From Sipunculus nudus (lineage: Eukaryota; Annelida; Sipuncula; Golfingiida; Sipunculidae): a DNA stretch of 64,000 nucleotides. The DNA is taken from assembly GCA_026874595.1 (NCBI GenBank), contig CM049320.1:2325501-2389500 (forward strand), read 5' to 3'. Under the pieces are notes generated by a model that saw only the letters and a list, made by a program, of their open reading frames with translations, was not told the origin of the DNA and did no database searches. Of the stretch, positions 22,698-34,884 are shown piece by piece. The position numbers were made by a program, and so were the translations under genes. Position 1 is the stretch's first letter. The number at the start of each line of letters is the position of its first letter.

Positions 22698-25540
22698 CAA
22701 TGCCCATTGTTTCAGCATACATATGTACTTGACATTTAAAATAAAAACTGTTGGTGCACATAGTTTAAAAGATATCAAAGTTCTCTCATATTAATAGAAA
22801 GTATCACATGGTCTTTGGGTGAGTGTCTGGCAGGTTAATACTTGTAAATACATTTGTTACTACCGTATATAATTTCATAAAGAAACTAGAAACAAGATAA
22901 AATATAGAAAGTTATAGGACCTTGGTAATTCCATGTTTACTTGGAGTAGACAATTGTGATCACCTAATTTCTACGGATCTGCTTAACAATAGATTAAAAT
23001 TAGACACTAGGCAGCAGGAACTGCAATCAAGCATTTACAGTTTTAGAAGTTCACTCACATGCCAGGCTTGTAGGGCATCCATGTCACAAAAGTACTTTGC
23101 AGGATGAAGGACTAGCTCATGATGCAACATGGAGGATGACTAAAGAAACAGAAAGAGAGCTCTATCCTGTACCTGTATCTAGAGTAGGAAGTATTCTGAC
23201 TGTATGTATTGGTAATGTCTGGTTGTTATTGTGGGTTTTCCACATATACCCACTAAAGATATCACTGAACATGTTTCAACACACATGAACACACAATGGA
23301 AAAATTATGATTGTCTGAAACACAGATAGAACCCAAATATATTTTGTATATTGCAAACACACATTAATGTGCATTCATAGGGAAGTATATATGAACATGA
23401 TCTAATGACAAGCTTTATTTAATCAACTGGTATCTATTGATATATGGCTGGCCAACTGCCACTAACAGAAGACTGATTACATTGCCTTTGTCCTAAACAT
23501 GCATGACAAATGTAACTACATTCCGAATATCCCAACACACTTATATACACATTTACCAATAAAACCATCAGGTCACATTTTTTTTTCTTAACAAACATAT
23601 ATGCTCAGATTGATAACTTCATATCTGACATACATATACACAGAAGAGACCAATTACATTAGTTATTCAAAACATCTACATACACACAAAGAGTATCCAA
23701 TACATTATGGTTGTACCAAACATGCATACAATAATTATCAAACAATTCGACATACACATAAATACACACAGAGAAGACCCATTATTCTATAATTTTCATT
23801 AGAAAAAAAAGAAAACATTCTGATGTAAGTCTAAATTGGACAAGAAACTGTTCATGCATCAATGACATTGAGTAAGCGTCTATTTCATCTTTGTGTTTTA
23901 TCTCACAGGCAGAAAATAAAACATACGCAAACACTCGGCATTTCCTGTGAAACATGCCCCTAATGAACTGTAAACCAGAGCAATATGACCTCCGTGACCT
24001 TTACTATTAGCACTCTAATTGATATTACTGTGTGCATGTTATGATAAAGTGATAAAAAGTAAGGAGTGAGGCCAAGCTATAGTACCAGTATAATACAGTA
24101 GGACACAGAGTACACAGACTATGATAGCGATACACTGCGCGAGTTCATGCTTAGCAGAGTGTAAAATCATTATCAGCTATAGACATACATATATACACCC
24201 CTAAATGGTGCATTGTTCTTTCAACAGCCCCAAGTATTCTACAGGCAAAGATTTGTCATACTGCATGCAGAAAATTAATCACTGATGTTTTCTGTTTACA
24301 TTTAATTTAGATTTCTGACAAATTTAGACACTATTTACATTTACATAACAGGCAATATCTCTTTTCAGTTTTTTTTTGTATCTTTACTAAATTTTCAACA
24401 TTCTTACTGAGAGGGTTTGTCTAATGTTATTGGGGATCTCTGAAACCTGAAAATAAAAATGAAATACGTTTCACCTGAGATAAACTAGTCATATGAGAGT
24501 GTTCTTGGCGCCAATTTAGAGTGCGCTTGAGTGATGTTTGATATTGTACACATAAGCACTTAAAAAAGCTCATTGTGTATATATAAATGCTATATTAACA
24601 TTGGAAATTATAAAATAATTGAATAGTTGAAACACACAAAGGAGGAATTAATGTACATGGACAAAGAAATAAACCAAACCAACAATCATTTGGCCTGGAT
24701 TATCATCAAACTTGCTTCATAATACAAAGAAAACCGTGTGAGTTATATTTCTTCTTATAACTCTTCCGGCAAAAAATATGGTGAAACTTCCCTCTTTTGT
24801 TTGATAAAATAAAATAAATGCAGATAATGTTATGCCGAACAATCATCCTACAGTTTGATAACCACCATAGAAAGTTATGTTTGTTTGTCAAAGAGATGAC
24901 AGGTGATGTTAAACTTAAACATGGCTGAACTTTATCTTATCATGTGACAAACATATTGCTAACCATCTCAGTCAGACAGGGAGCAGAAAATGTATCAAGC
25001 GCATGCAAAACATACATATATCATGTGTGCAATGTATATATAAACAAGAAAACAAATGTTTTAGGTTGTTTACATTTTTACATTTGAGTAATTTTTATTT
25101 ATGTACCCTAATGACTGCTATATGTATATATATGAAATTTTGTTATTTTCATTGGTCTTAGAGTAGATTTTAAAACCCCAACAAATGCTTCTGATGGTAA
25201 TTTTAAAACCTACAAATGTTAAGCTCACAATGTGTGTTCATCATGCAAAATGTTACAACATAAGTACACAGGTTCACAATGGTGAATATGTTAATTTTAT
25301 CATGAAAACAAAACACCATACATATTTATGATGTATTTTGACAAAAAAAGAAAGAGAGGGAGAGAGAGAGACAAAAAGAGGGTGAGAGAGAAAAAATCTT
25401 GGATATATATAATAATACAGCATAGAGGAAAAGAGAAACTCACATATCTCATACACACGTCAATACATTTATATACATACCACCCAGTGTACAGTCTGAC
25501 TGTAAGTGGGGTACACTATACCATCATGTCTCTGTGATGA
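22698..25540. other. Intergenic, no gene recognised, one purine tract
   Basis: Frames at 22922-23107, 23097-23288 and 24706-24891 have no motif, repeat or splice support. A GA-rich stretch at about 25345-25405 is low complexity. Confidence 0.5.
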
Positions 25541-26026
25541 CTAAATCTGTGTTTTCTATTAAACCTTTTCTCTCTTCTAACTGCTTCAGTAGCTGCCAGT
25601 CCCTACAGTCCAGTCTCCCCTGCTTCTCCTATGGAGGTTCCAGGCAGTATAGTTTCTCCACTAAGTGAGATCAAGTCCTTACTTGCCGGTCTACATCTGT
25701 CAGTACAAAGGGAGGCTTTTATTCAGGGCCCTGGTAGTTGTGGCCCAGTGAGCATACACACTCCCAGGTTTAAATGGACTGTATCACACTACAGGCCCAG
25801 CGGAGCAATATATGACTTCTCTATCCCACAATCCTCTGACGGACTCGGTGCCAGGAATTCAGCACCGCTGTGGTCCTGGACAACTGCAGGACTTGCTGCT
25901 TCAGGACTTTTCCTGATCAGTAAACCCACCTTTATAACCAACCTGTGGTCCAATCTATATTTGAATAAAAGCTCTAGGCTATTATTCAAGCTGCATGTCA
26001 TATGGATCCTGTGCATCTGTCTCTGA
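25541..26026 (+). other. Best candidate coding exon, unidentified protein
   Basis: This is the longest non-repetitive open frame in the window. The frame is open from about 25541 and has its first ATG at 25631; it ends with TGA at about 26024. A strong acceptor-like stretch (CTCTTCTAACTGCTTCAG, ending 25589) would start an exon reading AASPYSPVSPASPMEVPGS, followed by EIKSLLAGLHLSVQREAF and GARNSAPLWSWTTAGLAA. The sequence is richer in G and C than its flanks and rich in Ser and Pro. The last 30 or so residues turn hydrophobic and look non-coding, so a donor may lie before 25920. I do not recognise the family. Confidence 0.25.
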
Positions 26027-26695
26027 GTATGACTGTACAAGGATCACTCACTCAGGTGACAGGTTCACATGAGCTCAGTTTAAACACACAACCTCCTAAT
26101 GATGGCGTACAACAAACAAAACTCTTCTCCTTTGTATCTATAATTCCTATTTGTGCATGCAAAAAAATTAACCTTCATTACCTAATGTTTCAATCTAATA
26201 AATTTTATGTTTTCCAAGGTAAATGCTGAAAAATTCTTTTTAAAATAGTGATACTTAGTATTAACATACTAATTTATAAATCTTGTTAAAAATTACAATA
26301 TTGTTCATCTATTCCTGAATGCCTTGTAAATATGTAAATTAGGACTATATGACATTTAATATGTTTCTAATGTGTATATTAATGAAGCTCACAGCTTGTG
26401 CAGTAAATATATTAACTATGATCAGTCTTGACTCGTGTGTCACTGCGTCAGATAAAATTACAGCACCAAACCCATATTGTCAGATACAAAGTTCTCAGTT
26501 TTCTTTGTGGATGTTGAATGGTTGTATGTTTATATGTGAGATAATGTGTTTCTCACATCACTGACGAGCACAAATAATAAATAAACCCCCAGAGAGGTGG
26601 TAAAATGAAGGTGGTATTCATAGACAAAGTACACAGATATTAATCAATAAATGCATGGAAACATGCATATAGGTGTAGCTATAGACAGACAAGGA
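26027..26695. other. Intergenic, no gene recognised
   Basis: Frames at 26002-26229 and 26349-26564 have no motif support. Confidence 0.5.
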
Positions 26696-26704
26696 ATTTC
26701 AACT

Positions 26705-26842
26705 CTCCCCCCCTCTCTCTCTATCTCTCTCTCATTTTCCCTCCTCTCTCTTACCCTCTCTCTCTCCCTTTCACTGTCTGACCTTTTTCTCTTTGTCATC
26801 AGTCTGTCTCTCTGAATCTTTCCCCATCTCTTTCTCTCTCTC

Positions 26843-26889
<47 letters not shown>

Positions 26890-26990
26890 CCCTCCTTCTT
26901 TGTCTCTCCCCCTCTCTCTTTCACTGTATGACCCTTCTCTCTGTCATCAGTCTGTCTCTCTGTATCTTTCCCAATCTCTTTCTCTCTCTC

Positions 26991-27039
<49 letters not shown>

Positions 27040-27129
27040 CCCTCCTTCTTTGTCTCTCCCCCCTCTCTCTTTCACTGTATGACCTTTCTCTCTGTCATCA
27101 GTCTGTCTCTCTGTATCTTTCCCCATCTC

Positions 27130-27193
<64 letters not shown>

Positions 27194-27297
27194 CCCTCCT
27201 TCTTTGTCTCTCCCCCCTCTCTCTTTCACTGTCTGACCTTTTTCTCTTTGTCATCAGTCTGTCTCTCTGAATCTTTCCCCATCTCTTTCTCTCTCTC

Positions 27298-27331
<34 letters not shown>

Positions 27332-27990
27332 ATTTTCCCTCCTTCTTTGTCTCTCCCCCCTCTCTCTTTCACTGTATGACCTTTCTCTCTGTCATCAGTC
27401 TGTCTCTCTGTATCTTTCCCCATCTCTCTATCTCTCTTTCAATCTGTCTTTGTCCCTTTTTCTCTCTGTCATCAGTCTGTCTTTCTGTATCTTATCCTAT
27501 CTCTCTATCTCTCTCTTCATCTGTCTCTGTCTCTTTTTCTCTCTGTCATCAGTCTGTCTCTCTGTATCTTTCCCCATCTCTCTGTCTCTCTTTCAATCTG
27601 TCTTTGTCCCTTTTTCTCTCTGTCATCAGTCTGTCTCTCTGTATCTTATCCTATCTCTCTATCTCTCTATCTCTCTCTCCATCTGTCTCTGTCTCTTTTT
27701 CTCTCTGTCATCAGCCTGTCTCTCTGTATCTTTCCCTATCTCTCTATCTCTCTCTCCATCTGTCTTTGTCCTTTTTTCTTTCTGTCATCAGTCTGTCTCT
27801 CTGTATCTTTCCCCTTTTCTCTATATCTCTCCCATTCTGTATCTGTCTCTGGCTTTCTGTTTCTCTCTGTCTGTCTCTGCCTGTCTCACTCTCTCTTTCT
27901 GTCTCAGTTTATAAGTTTCTGTCTTTCTCTCTCTCTTTCTCTTTGTCTACCTGGCTCTGTCTACCTGTCTCTGTCTCTGTCATGTTACAT
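26705..27990. repeat. Polypyrimidine minisatellite, about 1.25 kb, two unit lengths
   Basis: Plus strand is nearly all C and T. The core GTCATCAGTCTGTCTCTCTG recurs about ten times. Spacing is 141-153 bp in the first part (about 26800-27390), where each unit also carries a CT dinucleotide run and CATTTTCCCTCC. Spacing shortens to 75-85 bp in the second part (about 27390-27800). All Ser/Leu/Phe frames here, including 211- and 147-codon ones, follow from the pyrimidine bias and are not proteins. Confidence 0.95.
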
Positions 27991-29216
27991 TTAGTAGAAT
28001 GTTTACTCTGAGGGTACTACACCAGTGGGTTTTATATATACAACACACTTAACAAGAATAAGAATGACTGTTAATGTAATTTGTCACTGTAAAATATCCC
28101 CTGAACAGTTATCTCCAAAAGTCCTATTCACAGTATACTTATAGAGCACTAAAAATACACTGTAATGGGACAGATGCTACCGTTTACTCCCTTGTGATAA
28201 TCTAATCATACATGCTTACTTTACCAAAGATAAGATAACAGAACGTTTGTAACTTTTCAGATAAGACCAACTGCCAACTGTACTGATTTCGTTCCATTCT
28301 GTAAATTTGCGTCTTCAACCAATAAAGTTAGACATGTACTACAGTATTTCTAATGTCTGATCGATTTTAGTTTTTAAACATCTCTGAGCATTCAGGCCAG
28401 TGTAGTTTAACAAAATGTTTAAGTCAGAAAAGCATATCTCAGGACTGTGAAAGGGTTACTACTCATACTTTCACTAAATATGGACAAATATTCTACACAA
28501 TGATCTATAAGATTAATTTGACTATAGGGACATAATTGTCAGCATATTATTTCCATTTATTGTATATGCACTGAAATGGTCATATTGGCACCAAAATTAT
28601 CATACTGACAGGAAATCATCAACAGACAAGTAAGTTACCGTCTGATATGACACAGCTATATCTGACATATATCACCAGTCCTGAACCCTCTACACTGGCT
28701 ACCAGTTGAACAATGAATAAATGTAGGCTGCTTGTCTTAATCAAGCCATGAAAATAAGACACAAAACTACACTTGCAAGAACATATCAGTCAGCATATTT
28801 AAGTCAGGGTGTGAACCAGGTCTGTGATAACCTAAAAGTGCTTGAATTTAAAATGATAGTTTAAAGGCCATTAAAAGTCCTTCAAAAAGCGATTTTTAAT
28901 CTGAAGTCCTTGAATTTGATTACTAAGCTTTTCTTCACAATATCAGTTACTTGTAATAATATTATTGGATTTTCTTAAGATAATTAGATTTTTTTACCTG
29001 CATTAATGCACATTTTTTTAGTGTTCTTGAAAAATTTAAAACTGGACCTTGAAAGCCATGAAATAAGTTGAGGCATAGGTGTAATGAACTCAGCACAGAG
29101 CATTATGTTCAAATTACCAAAATTTATTATTTATGCCCTTAACAAAAACATCACTGATACAAATTAGAACATTCATTTAATAATGTTTTGATTCGAAACC
29201 ATATGGAATTTGGCTT
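27991..29216. other. Intergenic, no gene recognised
   Basis: AT-rich DNA. A stretch near 28830-29060 repeats phrases such as AAAGTCCTTGAATTT and AAGTGCTTGAATTT, suggesting an old dispersed repeat without definable ends. Confidence 0.4.
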
Positions 29217-29234
29217 ATTAATCATATTTGTTAA

Positions 29235-31816
29235 CTAGACATTTCTTGGCACCGCAGGTGCCAGAGTATCCCCAGACATAGTGCCCCCCCCCCCCTTTAA
29301 GAATAGGCCCCCATTTTAGCAGCATATACTGACATTTGGCATATTTATTGTTTCTTCCATCTATCAATCCACAATCTTGTTGAAGATGTTGGTCCTGTGA
29401 CCTTGATCTTTTTAAAGATGTGTCCTGTGACCTTGACCTTTGACCTCATGACCCCAAAATCAATTTGGGTCTTGCTTTTCCAATGGGACATATACAAGTC
29501 AAGTTTGAAATCTATACATCAATGAAGCAGGAACTATCATCCAGAAACTAATTTTTGGACAGATGGCTCCTGTGACCTTCACCTTTGACCTTGTGACCTC
29601 AAATTTGATAGGGTTCTTCCTCTCTTGGTAGGTGAACTATATGTGCAAGATGAAAGATCTGAGATGAAATGTTTGGCTGAAAATGCATCCACATCTATTT
29701 AAAGATGTGTCCTGTGACCTTGACCTTTGACCTCATGACCCCAAAATCAATTTGGGTCTTGCTTTTCCAATGGAACATATACAAGTCAAGTTTAAAATCC
29801 ATACATCAATAAAAGCAGGAATTATCATCCAGAAACTAATTTTTGGACAGATGGCTCCTGTGACCTTCACCTTTGACCTTGTGACCTCAAAATTGATAGG
29901 GGTCTTCCACTCTTGGCAGGTGAACTATATGTGCAAGATAAAAGATCTGAGATGAATTGTTTGGCTAAAAATACATCCACAATCTTTTTAAAGATGTTTC
30001 CTGTGACCTTGACCTTTGACCTCATGACCCCAAAATCAATTCTGGTCTTGCTTTTCCAACGGGTCAAATACAAGTCAAGTTTGAAATCCATACATCACTA
30101 AAAGAAGGAATTATCATCCAGAAACTAATTTTTGGACAGATGGCTCCTGTGACCTTCACCTTTGACCTCAAAATTGATAGGGTTCTTCCTCTCTTGGCAG
30201 GTGAACTACATGTGCAAGATGAAAGATCTGAGATGAAATGTTTGGCTGAAAATGCATCCACATCTTTTTAAAGATGTGTCCTGTGACCTTGACCTTTATC
30301 CTCATGACCCCAAAATCAATTTGGGTCTTGCTTTTCCAATGGGACATATACAAGTCAAGTTTGAAATCCATACATTAATAAAAGCAGGAATTATCATCCA
30401 GAAACTAATTTTAGGACAGATGGCTCCTGTGACCTTCACCTTTGACCTTGTGACCTCAAAATTGATAGGGGTCTTCCACTCTTGGCAGGTGAACTATATG
30501 TGCAAGATGAAAGATCTGAGATGAATTGTTTGGCTGAAAATGCATCCACAATTTTTTTAAAGATGTTTCCTGTGAACTTGACCTTTGACCTCATGACCCC
30601 AAAATCAATTCGGGTCTTGCTTTTCCAATGGGTCAAATACAAGTCAAGTTTGAAAACCATACATCAATAAAAGAAGGAATTATCATCCAGAAACTAATTT
30701 TTGGACAGATGGCTCCTGTGACCTTCACCTTTGACCTTGTGACCTCAAAATTGATAGGGGTCTTCCTCTATTGGCAGATGAACTCCATGTGCAAGATGAA
30801 AGGTCTGAGATGAAATGTTTGGCTGAAAATGCATCCACAATCTTTTTAAAGATGTGTCCTGTGACTTGAACTTTGACCTCATGACCCCAAAATCAATTGG
30901 AGTCTTGCTTTTTCAGTGGGACATATATAAGTCAAGTTTGAAATCAATACATCAATAAAAGCAGGAATTATCATCCAGAAACTAATTTTTGGACAGATAG
31001 CTCCTGTGGCCTTGACCTTTTGCCTTGTGACCCCAAAATTGATATGGATCATCCACTATTGGCAAGTGAGCTATATATTCAATATGGAAGACCCGGGATG
31101 AAAGTTTGGCTTAAAATGCATCCACAGTATCTTTTAAGATGCCAGTCCAGTGACCTTGACCTTTGACCTCATGACCCTAGAACCTATAGGGTTCTTATTT
31201 TAGTGGTGGGCCATACATAAGTCATGTTTGAAATCCATATGGCTATCAACACTGGAGATATCATAAGAGGTGTGTGATTTAATTTCACCATATATGGCAA
31301 TATTCAAGGTAAAGGCCACTCTCATAGGAAAGGTCATGACCCCAATTTAAATAAACATCATCCCATAACCCATACCTATGTATATGCAAAATATAAAAGA
31401 AATCTGTCCATTAGTTTTTGACTTATAATGCTCACAGTACTGTAAGGTGGCAACTTTGGGGGTATTAAATGGTACGAAAACAAGAAAAGAATAATAGGTG
31501 GCGCCACCAGTTTCTGGAACATGACAACCCTATCCATGATCTTCCATCAACTTGATTTTGGGATAAATCCATGCAAGATTTCTTGAGATATTAAAGAATT
31601 TGTGTGATTTTCCCCAAAATTGGACCTATTCAAGGTCAAGGATACTCTCCTAGTAAAGGTCATGACCTCATTTTAAATAGGCGTCGTCCTCTTACCCATA
31701 TCTATACATATACCAAGTTATTGTAAAGTTCTGTGAAATATTTTTTGGGTTATCGCGCCAACAAGATTTATATGCGGTGGCGGCGGCGGCGGGACCGGTA
31801 TGACTTTGTCTGGTGA
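29235..31816 (-). mobile_element. Helitron-like element, 2582 bp, with satellite core
   Basis: Read on the minus strand the element starts TCACCAGACAAAGTCATACC (31816 inward), continues with a CCGCCGCCGCCGCC run, and ends with a hairpin (GGCACC, TGC, GGTGCC), 9 bases, and CTAG at 29235. Flanking bases are A before TC and T after CTAG, as in Helitron insertion. No Rep or helicase frame is visible, so it is non-autonomous, like the Helentron-type elements with tandem cores described in bivalves. The core is the 289-bp satellite listed separately. A 12-base C run lies at 29284-29295. GGTGGCGCCACC lies near 31498. Confidence 0.75.
29397..31185 (+). repeat. 289-bp dimeric satellite, about six units, rich in nuclear-receptor half-sites
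   Basis: Anchors at 29428, 29715, 30004, 30284, 30573, 30862 and 31151 are spaced 280-289 bp. Each unit is a dimer of two related halves of about 144 bp; the first half carries TGACCTTGACCTTTGACCT and the second the variant TGACCTTCACCTTTGACCT. The perfect 19-mer occurs at 29428, 29715, 30004 and 31151. Other unit landmarks are TTATCATCCAGAAACTAATT and GCTGAAAATGCATCCAC. Small frames of 60-90 codons here (for example 30252-30524) are repeat shadows. Confidence 0.93.
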
Positions 31817-31818
31817 TA

Positions 31819-31890
31819 CAATTAATCATATTTGTTAATTAATCATATTTGTTAATTAATCATATTTGTTAATTAATTATATTTAGTATT
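31819..31890. repeat. 17-bp tandem repeat next to the Helitron
   Basis: TAATCATATTTGTTAAT is repeated three times plus a degenerate copy. One more copy, ATTAATCATATTTGTTAA, sits on the other side of the Helitron (about 29217-29234). The simplest reading is that the Helitron inserted into an existing small tandem array. Confidence 0.85.
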
Positions 31891-33224
31891 AACTTGTCTG
31901 ATGTACTTTAACCATTAATTTACTAATAAGGTCATTTTTTATATTAGATAAAGTCTAACAATCTCAGTATATACATTACATTGTTATAAATATCAGTTAT
32001 AATTGCATTTCTTGCACATGAATGTATTAGAGTTTTGAGCATACATAGCATGCAGGGACTTCCTACTTTATAAGTAAATGGTTTTATCAAATTTTATCAT
32101 TATTCACCTGATAGAGTTACCTTTAACTCTGAGAGAAGGACACTGTCAGCCATTTTTGGCTCACACTAATCATGATTCACAGCAGGGTCGATCCGGGGGT
32201 GAATCCGGGGGTGGATCTGGGGGTGGGTCCAGGGTTTGAACCCCCTCTCTTACTGAATTACACAAGATTTTTTTTGCATCTTCCCCAAATGTTTAAGACT
32301 AAGCCTCATCCCCCCCCTTAAATCTTGGAGTTGTGGACCTCTGCTATGAGACAAGATCCTCCTTGTTAACAGTACAGCCCTCCCTTCCTGTAATCTTGGC
32401 TCTGCCATGCCGTGGGTAGTTTTATTAGGAAGACGGCCAGAGAAAGTTTAACAAGCCACAGACTTTGTGTAAACATGGTAAGCTTCCCCTACTGCTCTGT
32501 CTAATTTGGGTATATTTGCTTTATCAGCTATAACACACCATCCAATATGGCAGGAAATGTTTAAATTATAGGTCCTTGTATACCCGGGTTTTTGTTGTTA
32601 TCAGCTTGACACTGTAACAGGATATTACTGAGACCAAGCAGTTCTGGCTCATTACTATTGGTCCACTGAGAAACATAACCTGCATTATTAAGTAGTGGAA
32701 TATTTGTTCATAGTCAGATCTGACTGATGTGACTATAGTCTGCTGTGAAACATAATGATCACTCATTTTAAAACAGGAATGTTTACTCATATAGTCACAG
32801 AGACATCGATAAACTTTACAGTGCACATATAAATGTACAGAAACCAAAGGAGCACTCAGCACTTTATATATAAATATATATAGAGTCAGAGTGCATACCT
32901 CTGAATACGGGAAAACCCCTGCTGGTTCTGTTACTCCTGACTTGATCTACCCCAAAAATTAAACTCAACAATCTTATGCTCCCAGTTCATTTTTCCCTAT
33001 CACAAATGTTTCCAAGCAAAACCACCCTGCTCACAGGCCTAGTGTCTCTTTTTCACCTGTTTTACATATTGTTTTGGTTTCAATTAATTCAATCCAATTG
33101 AGTCTTTTTTCTATAAGAAACCCTGTGGTTAAAAATAGGTTCAATATTGTGCAGAACCAAAAACTTGTGATCAATAATCAAGGAAAGAACGCGTCCTTAC
33201 ATTGAATCACAAACAAACTATATC
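31891..33224. other. Intergenic with a short G-rich repeat
   Basis: Near 32185-32240 a 13-bp G-rich unit (GGGTGGATCCGGG and variants) occurs about four times and could form a G-quadruplex. The 98-codon minus frame at 32566-32862 has no motif. Otherwise nothing seen. Confidence 0.5.
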
Positions 33225-33630
33225 TTTTTAATACTGGTGGCCATCTTGATTTATGATACAAGTGCAGGGTGGTATGTTTATGTTTTTCTTCGCATCATCA
33301 ATCTTACCTGGTGAAGGTTTATTTAAAGTATACCTAATATGCCTATAATGAAAGAATGGGAACCTTTAAAGACCTGGTCTAGCTTATAGTTCTTTTTAGT
33401 ACTGGTGGCCACCTTGATTTACAATAACAGAGCAGGATGGTACATTTCACACCACTGATCACACCTGGAGCAGGTTTACTTCTATTGTATACAGGCACAA
33501 GGAAATGGTTACAAAATGTAATCTTGCATGGCAGACCCTGTTATATTTCCAGCAGAGAACACCACATAAAGTGTACCTTAAATGCTCAGTAACAGAAGGG
33601 GCACCTTTAAAGGTTGGTCTGGCTTCCCCA
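33225..33630. repeat. Diverged tandem repeat, about 168-bp unit
   Basis: ACTGGTGGCCATCTTGATTT near 33233 recurs near 33401 as ACTGGTGGCCACCTTGATTT. The following blocks (TATACCTAATATGCCTATAA and GTGTACCTTAAATGCTCAGT; GGGAACCTTTAAAGACCTGG and GGGCACCTTTAAAGGTTGGT) keep the same order for about two and a third units. Confidence 0.75.
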
Positions 33631-33639
33631 GCTGTTTCA

Positions 33640-33800
33640 TGTTTCAGTCCTCTAAAAAGTGTAATGGAAAATAGTGTAGTATTTTTTTTTTGTCATGAAA
33701 AATATTGTATTTTTTATAAATCTGCCAACAAGCAAACCAAAAAGCCAACCAACAAACAGAAATTGGTGGAAACATCACCTCCTTGACAAATGTAATAAAC
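33640..33800 (+). repeat. Dispersed repeat 3' tail, same type as 20455
   Basis: An ACAAGCAAACCAAAAAGCCA block precedes GGAAACATCACCTCCTTGAC and AAATGTAAT, matching the tail seen near 20580 in order and spacing. The two short open frames here are incidental. Confidence 0.5.
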
Positions 33801-34516
33801 ACAGTCCTGTAAAACAACACAGTTCCCTTTCTGTCTGTATCAACACCAGTTTTAACTGCTGCCAGTCCCTTATATCATGCCAGCATATCACATTACACTA
33901 CAGCAACTTGGCATGGAGCCCATTCATACCAAAACAAGGCAAGCCATAACTTGTATAAGCTACAGTTTAACCATGCCGATGAAATATATTCCTGTTTGCA
34001 TAAAATATAATAAAATAAACATAATACATGGTACCTGCAATACAAGCCAAAATGTATTTTTAATCATTTCAAGAGTATTCAATCTGTGGTCTTGGAAACT
34101 ATAAATATTTGCTTGAATAATTTAATAAATATATATTTCCTGGTCAGAGTAAGTCTCAGTATGCCATATGTACTGTGTGGCCAAATCTACTGGGCAATTT
34201 AATATATTGGTCACTTATACTGTAGATTTATTACTATCACCAGTCTCACTCAACACGGCTAATTAATGCATTTAATATGTGTCAAATGGGAATGGGGCCT
34301 TATTTAATTTTTTTTTTTTGTGGGGGGGGGGGGGGGGTTAGTATGGGGGGATGTCCTTTTCCTAGATATGGAATTATTTTCATATTTGATCAGAAAATGT
34401 AGGACAAATAAATCACTTTTATTTAATAATTTAAACACAGCCATCAAAAATGCAGAAAAACTGCAAGCAAAATATCAACTTTAATAATTATTTCCTTTGC
34501 ATGAAGAAGTGTGTGA
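33801..34516. other. Intergenic with adjacent T and G homopolymers
   Basis: Twelve T (34308-34319) followed almost directly by sixteen G (34322-34337). Otherwise AT-rich DNA with no gene. Such long G runs are also assembly-error prone. Confidence 0.6.
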
Positions 34517-34741
34517 ACTCTAAATATACGGGTAGTAAGCATACTGGCCCAGCCAGTCTGGACTCTAAATATACGGGTAGTAAGCATACTGGCCCAGCCA
34601 GTCTGGACTCTAAATATACGGGTAGTAAGCATACTGGCCCAGCCAGTCTGGACTCTAAATATACGGGTAGTAAGCATACTGGCCCAGCCAGTCTGGACTC
34701 TAAATATACGGGTAGTAAGCATACTGGCCCAGCCAGTCTGG
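34517..34741. repeat. 45-bp tandem repeat, five identical copies
   Basis: Units start at 34517, 34562, 34607, 34652 and 34697. All five read identically (start ACTCTAAATATACGGGTAGT, end CCCAGCCAGTCTGG). Each unit includes ACTGGCCCAGCCAGT, whose arms ACTGGC and GCCAGT can pair. The plus frame 34450-34884 (144 codons) spells DSKYTGSKHTGPASL repeatedly, because 45 is a multiple of three; no other protein evidence supports it. Confidence 0.98.
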
Positions 34742-34796
34742 AATTGAACCAGGGACCTTCAGCCCCTGTGCTTCTACTACTGCGCTACTTCCTTCA
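34738..34796 (-). repeat. tRNA-derived SINE head abutting the 45-bp repeat
   Basis: On the minus strand TAGCGCAGTAGTAGAAGCAC matches a Pol III A box, and CTGGTTCAATTCCAG is a T-arm with a four-base stem containing the B box. The 45-bp units lie immediately downstream in the transcribed direction, so they form the body of this SINE copy. It is not an intact tRNA gene. Confidence 0.7.
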
Positions 34797-34884
34797 CAGT
34801 CTCTACACACTTGGTGAGTGTAACATTCAGGAAGATGATGTGTATTACAGTGGATCATGTCTGAAAGAGCACCTATCTAACTAA

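Noticed and set aside
26793-28011. Several Ser/Leu-rich frames up to 211 codons
   Set aside because: Same reason: CT microsatellite and polypyrimidine repeat, open in more than one frame.
29217-31840. 18-bp target-site duplication of a retrotransposon around the satellite carrier
   Set aside because: The flanking ATTAATCATATTTGTTAA is itself a tandem repeat unit present about three times on one side, and the element ends fit a Helitron, which makes no target duplication.
34450-34884. 144-codon protein with DSKYTGSKHTGPASL repeats
   Set aside because: The repeat continues into a SINE head, the minus strand is also open, and nothing outside the array supports coding.
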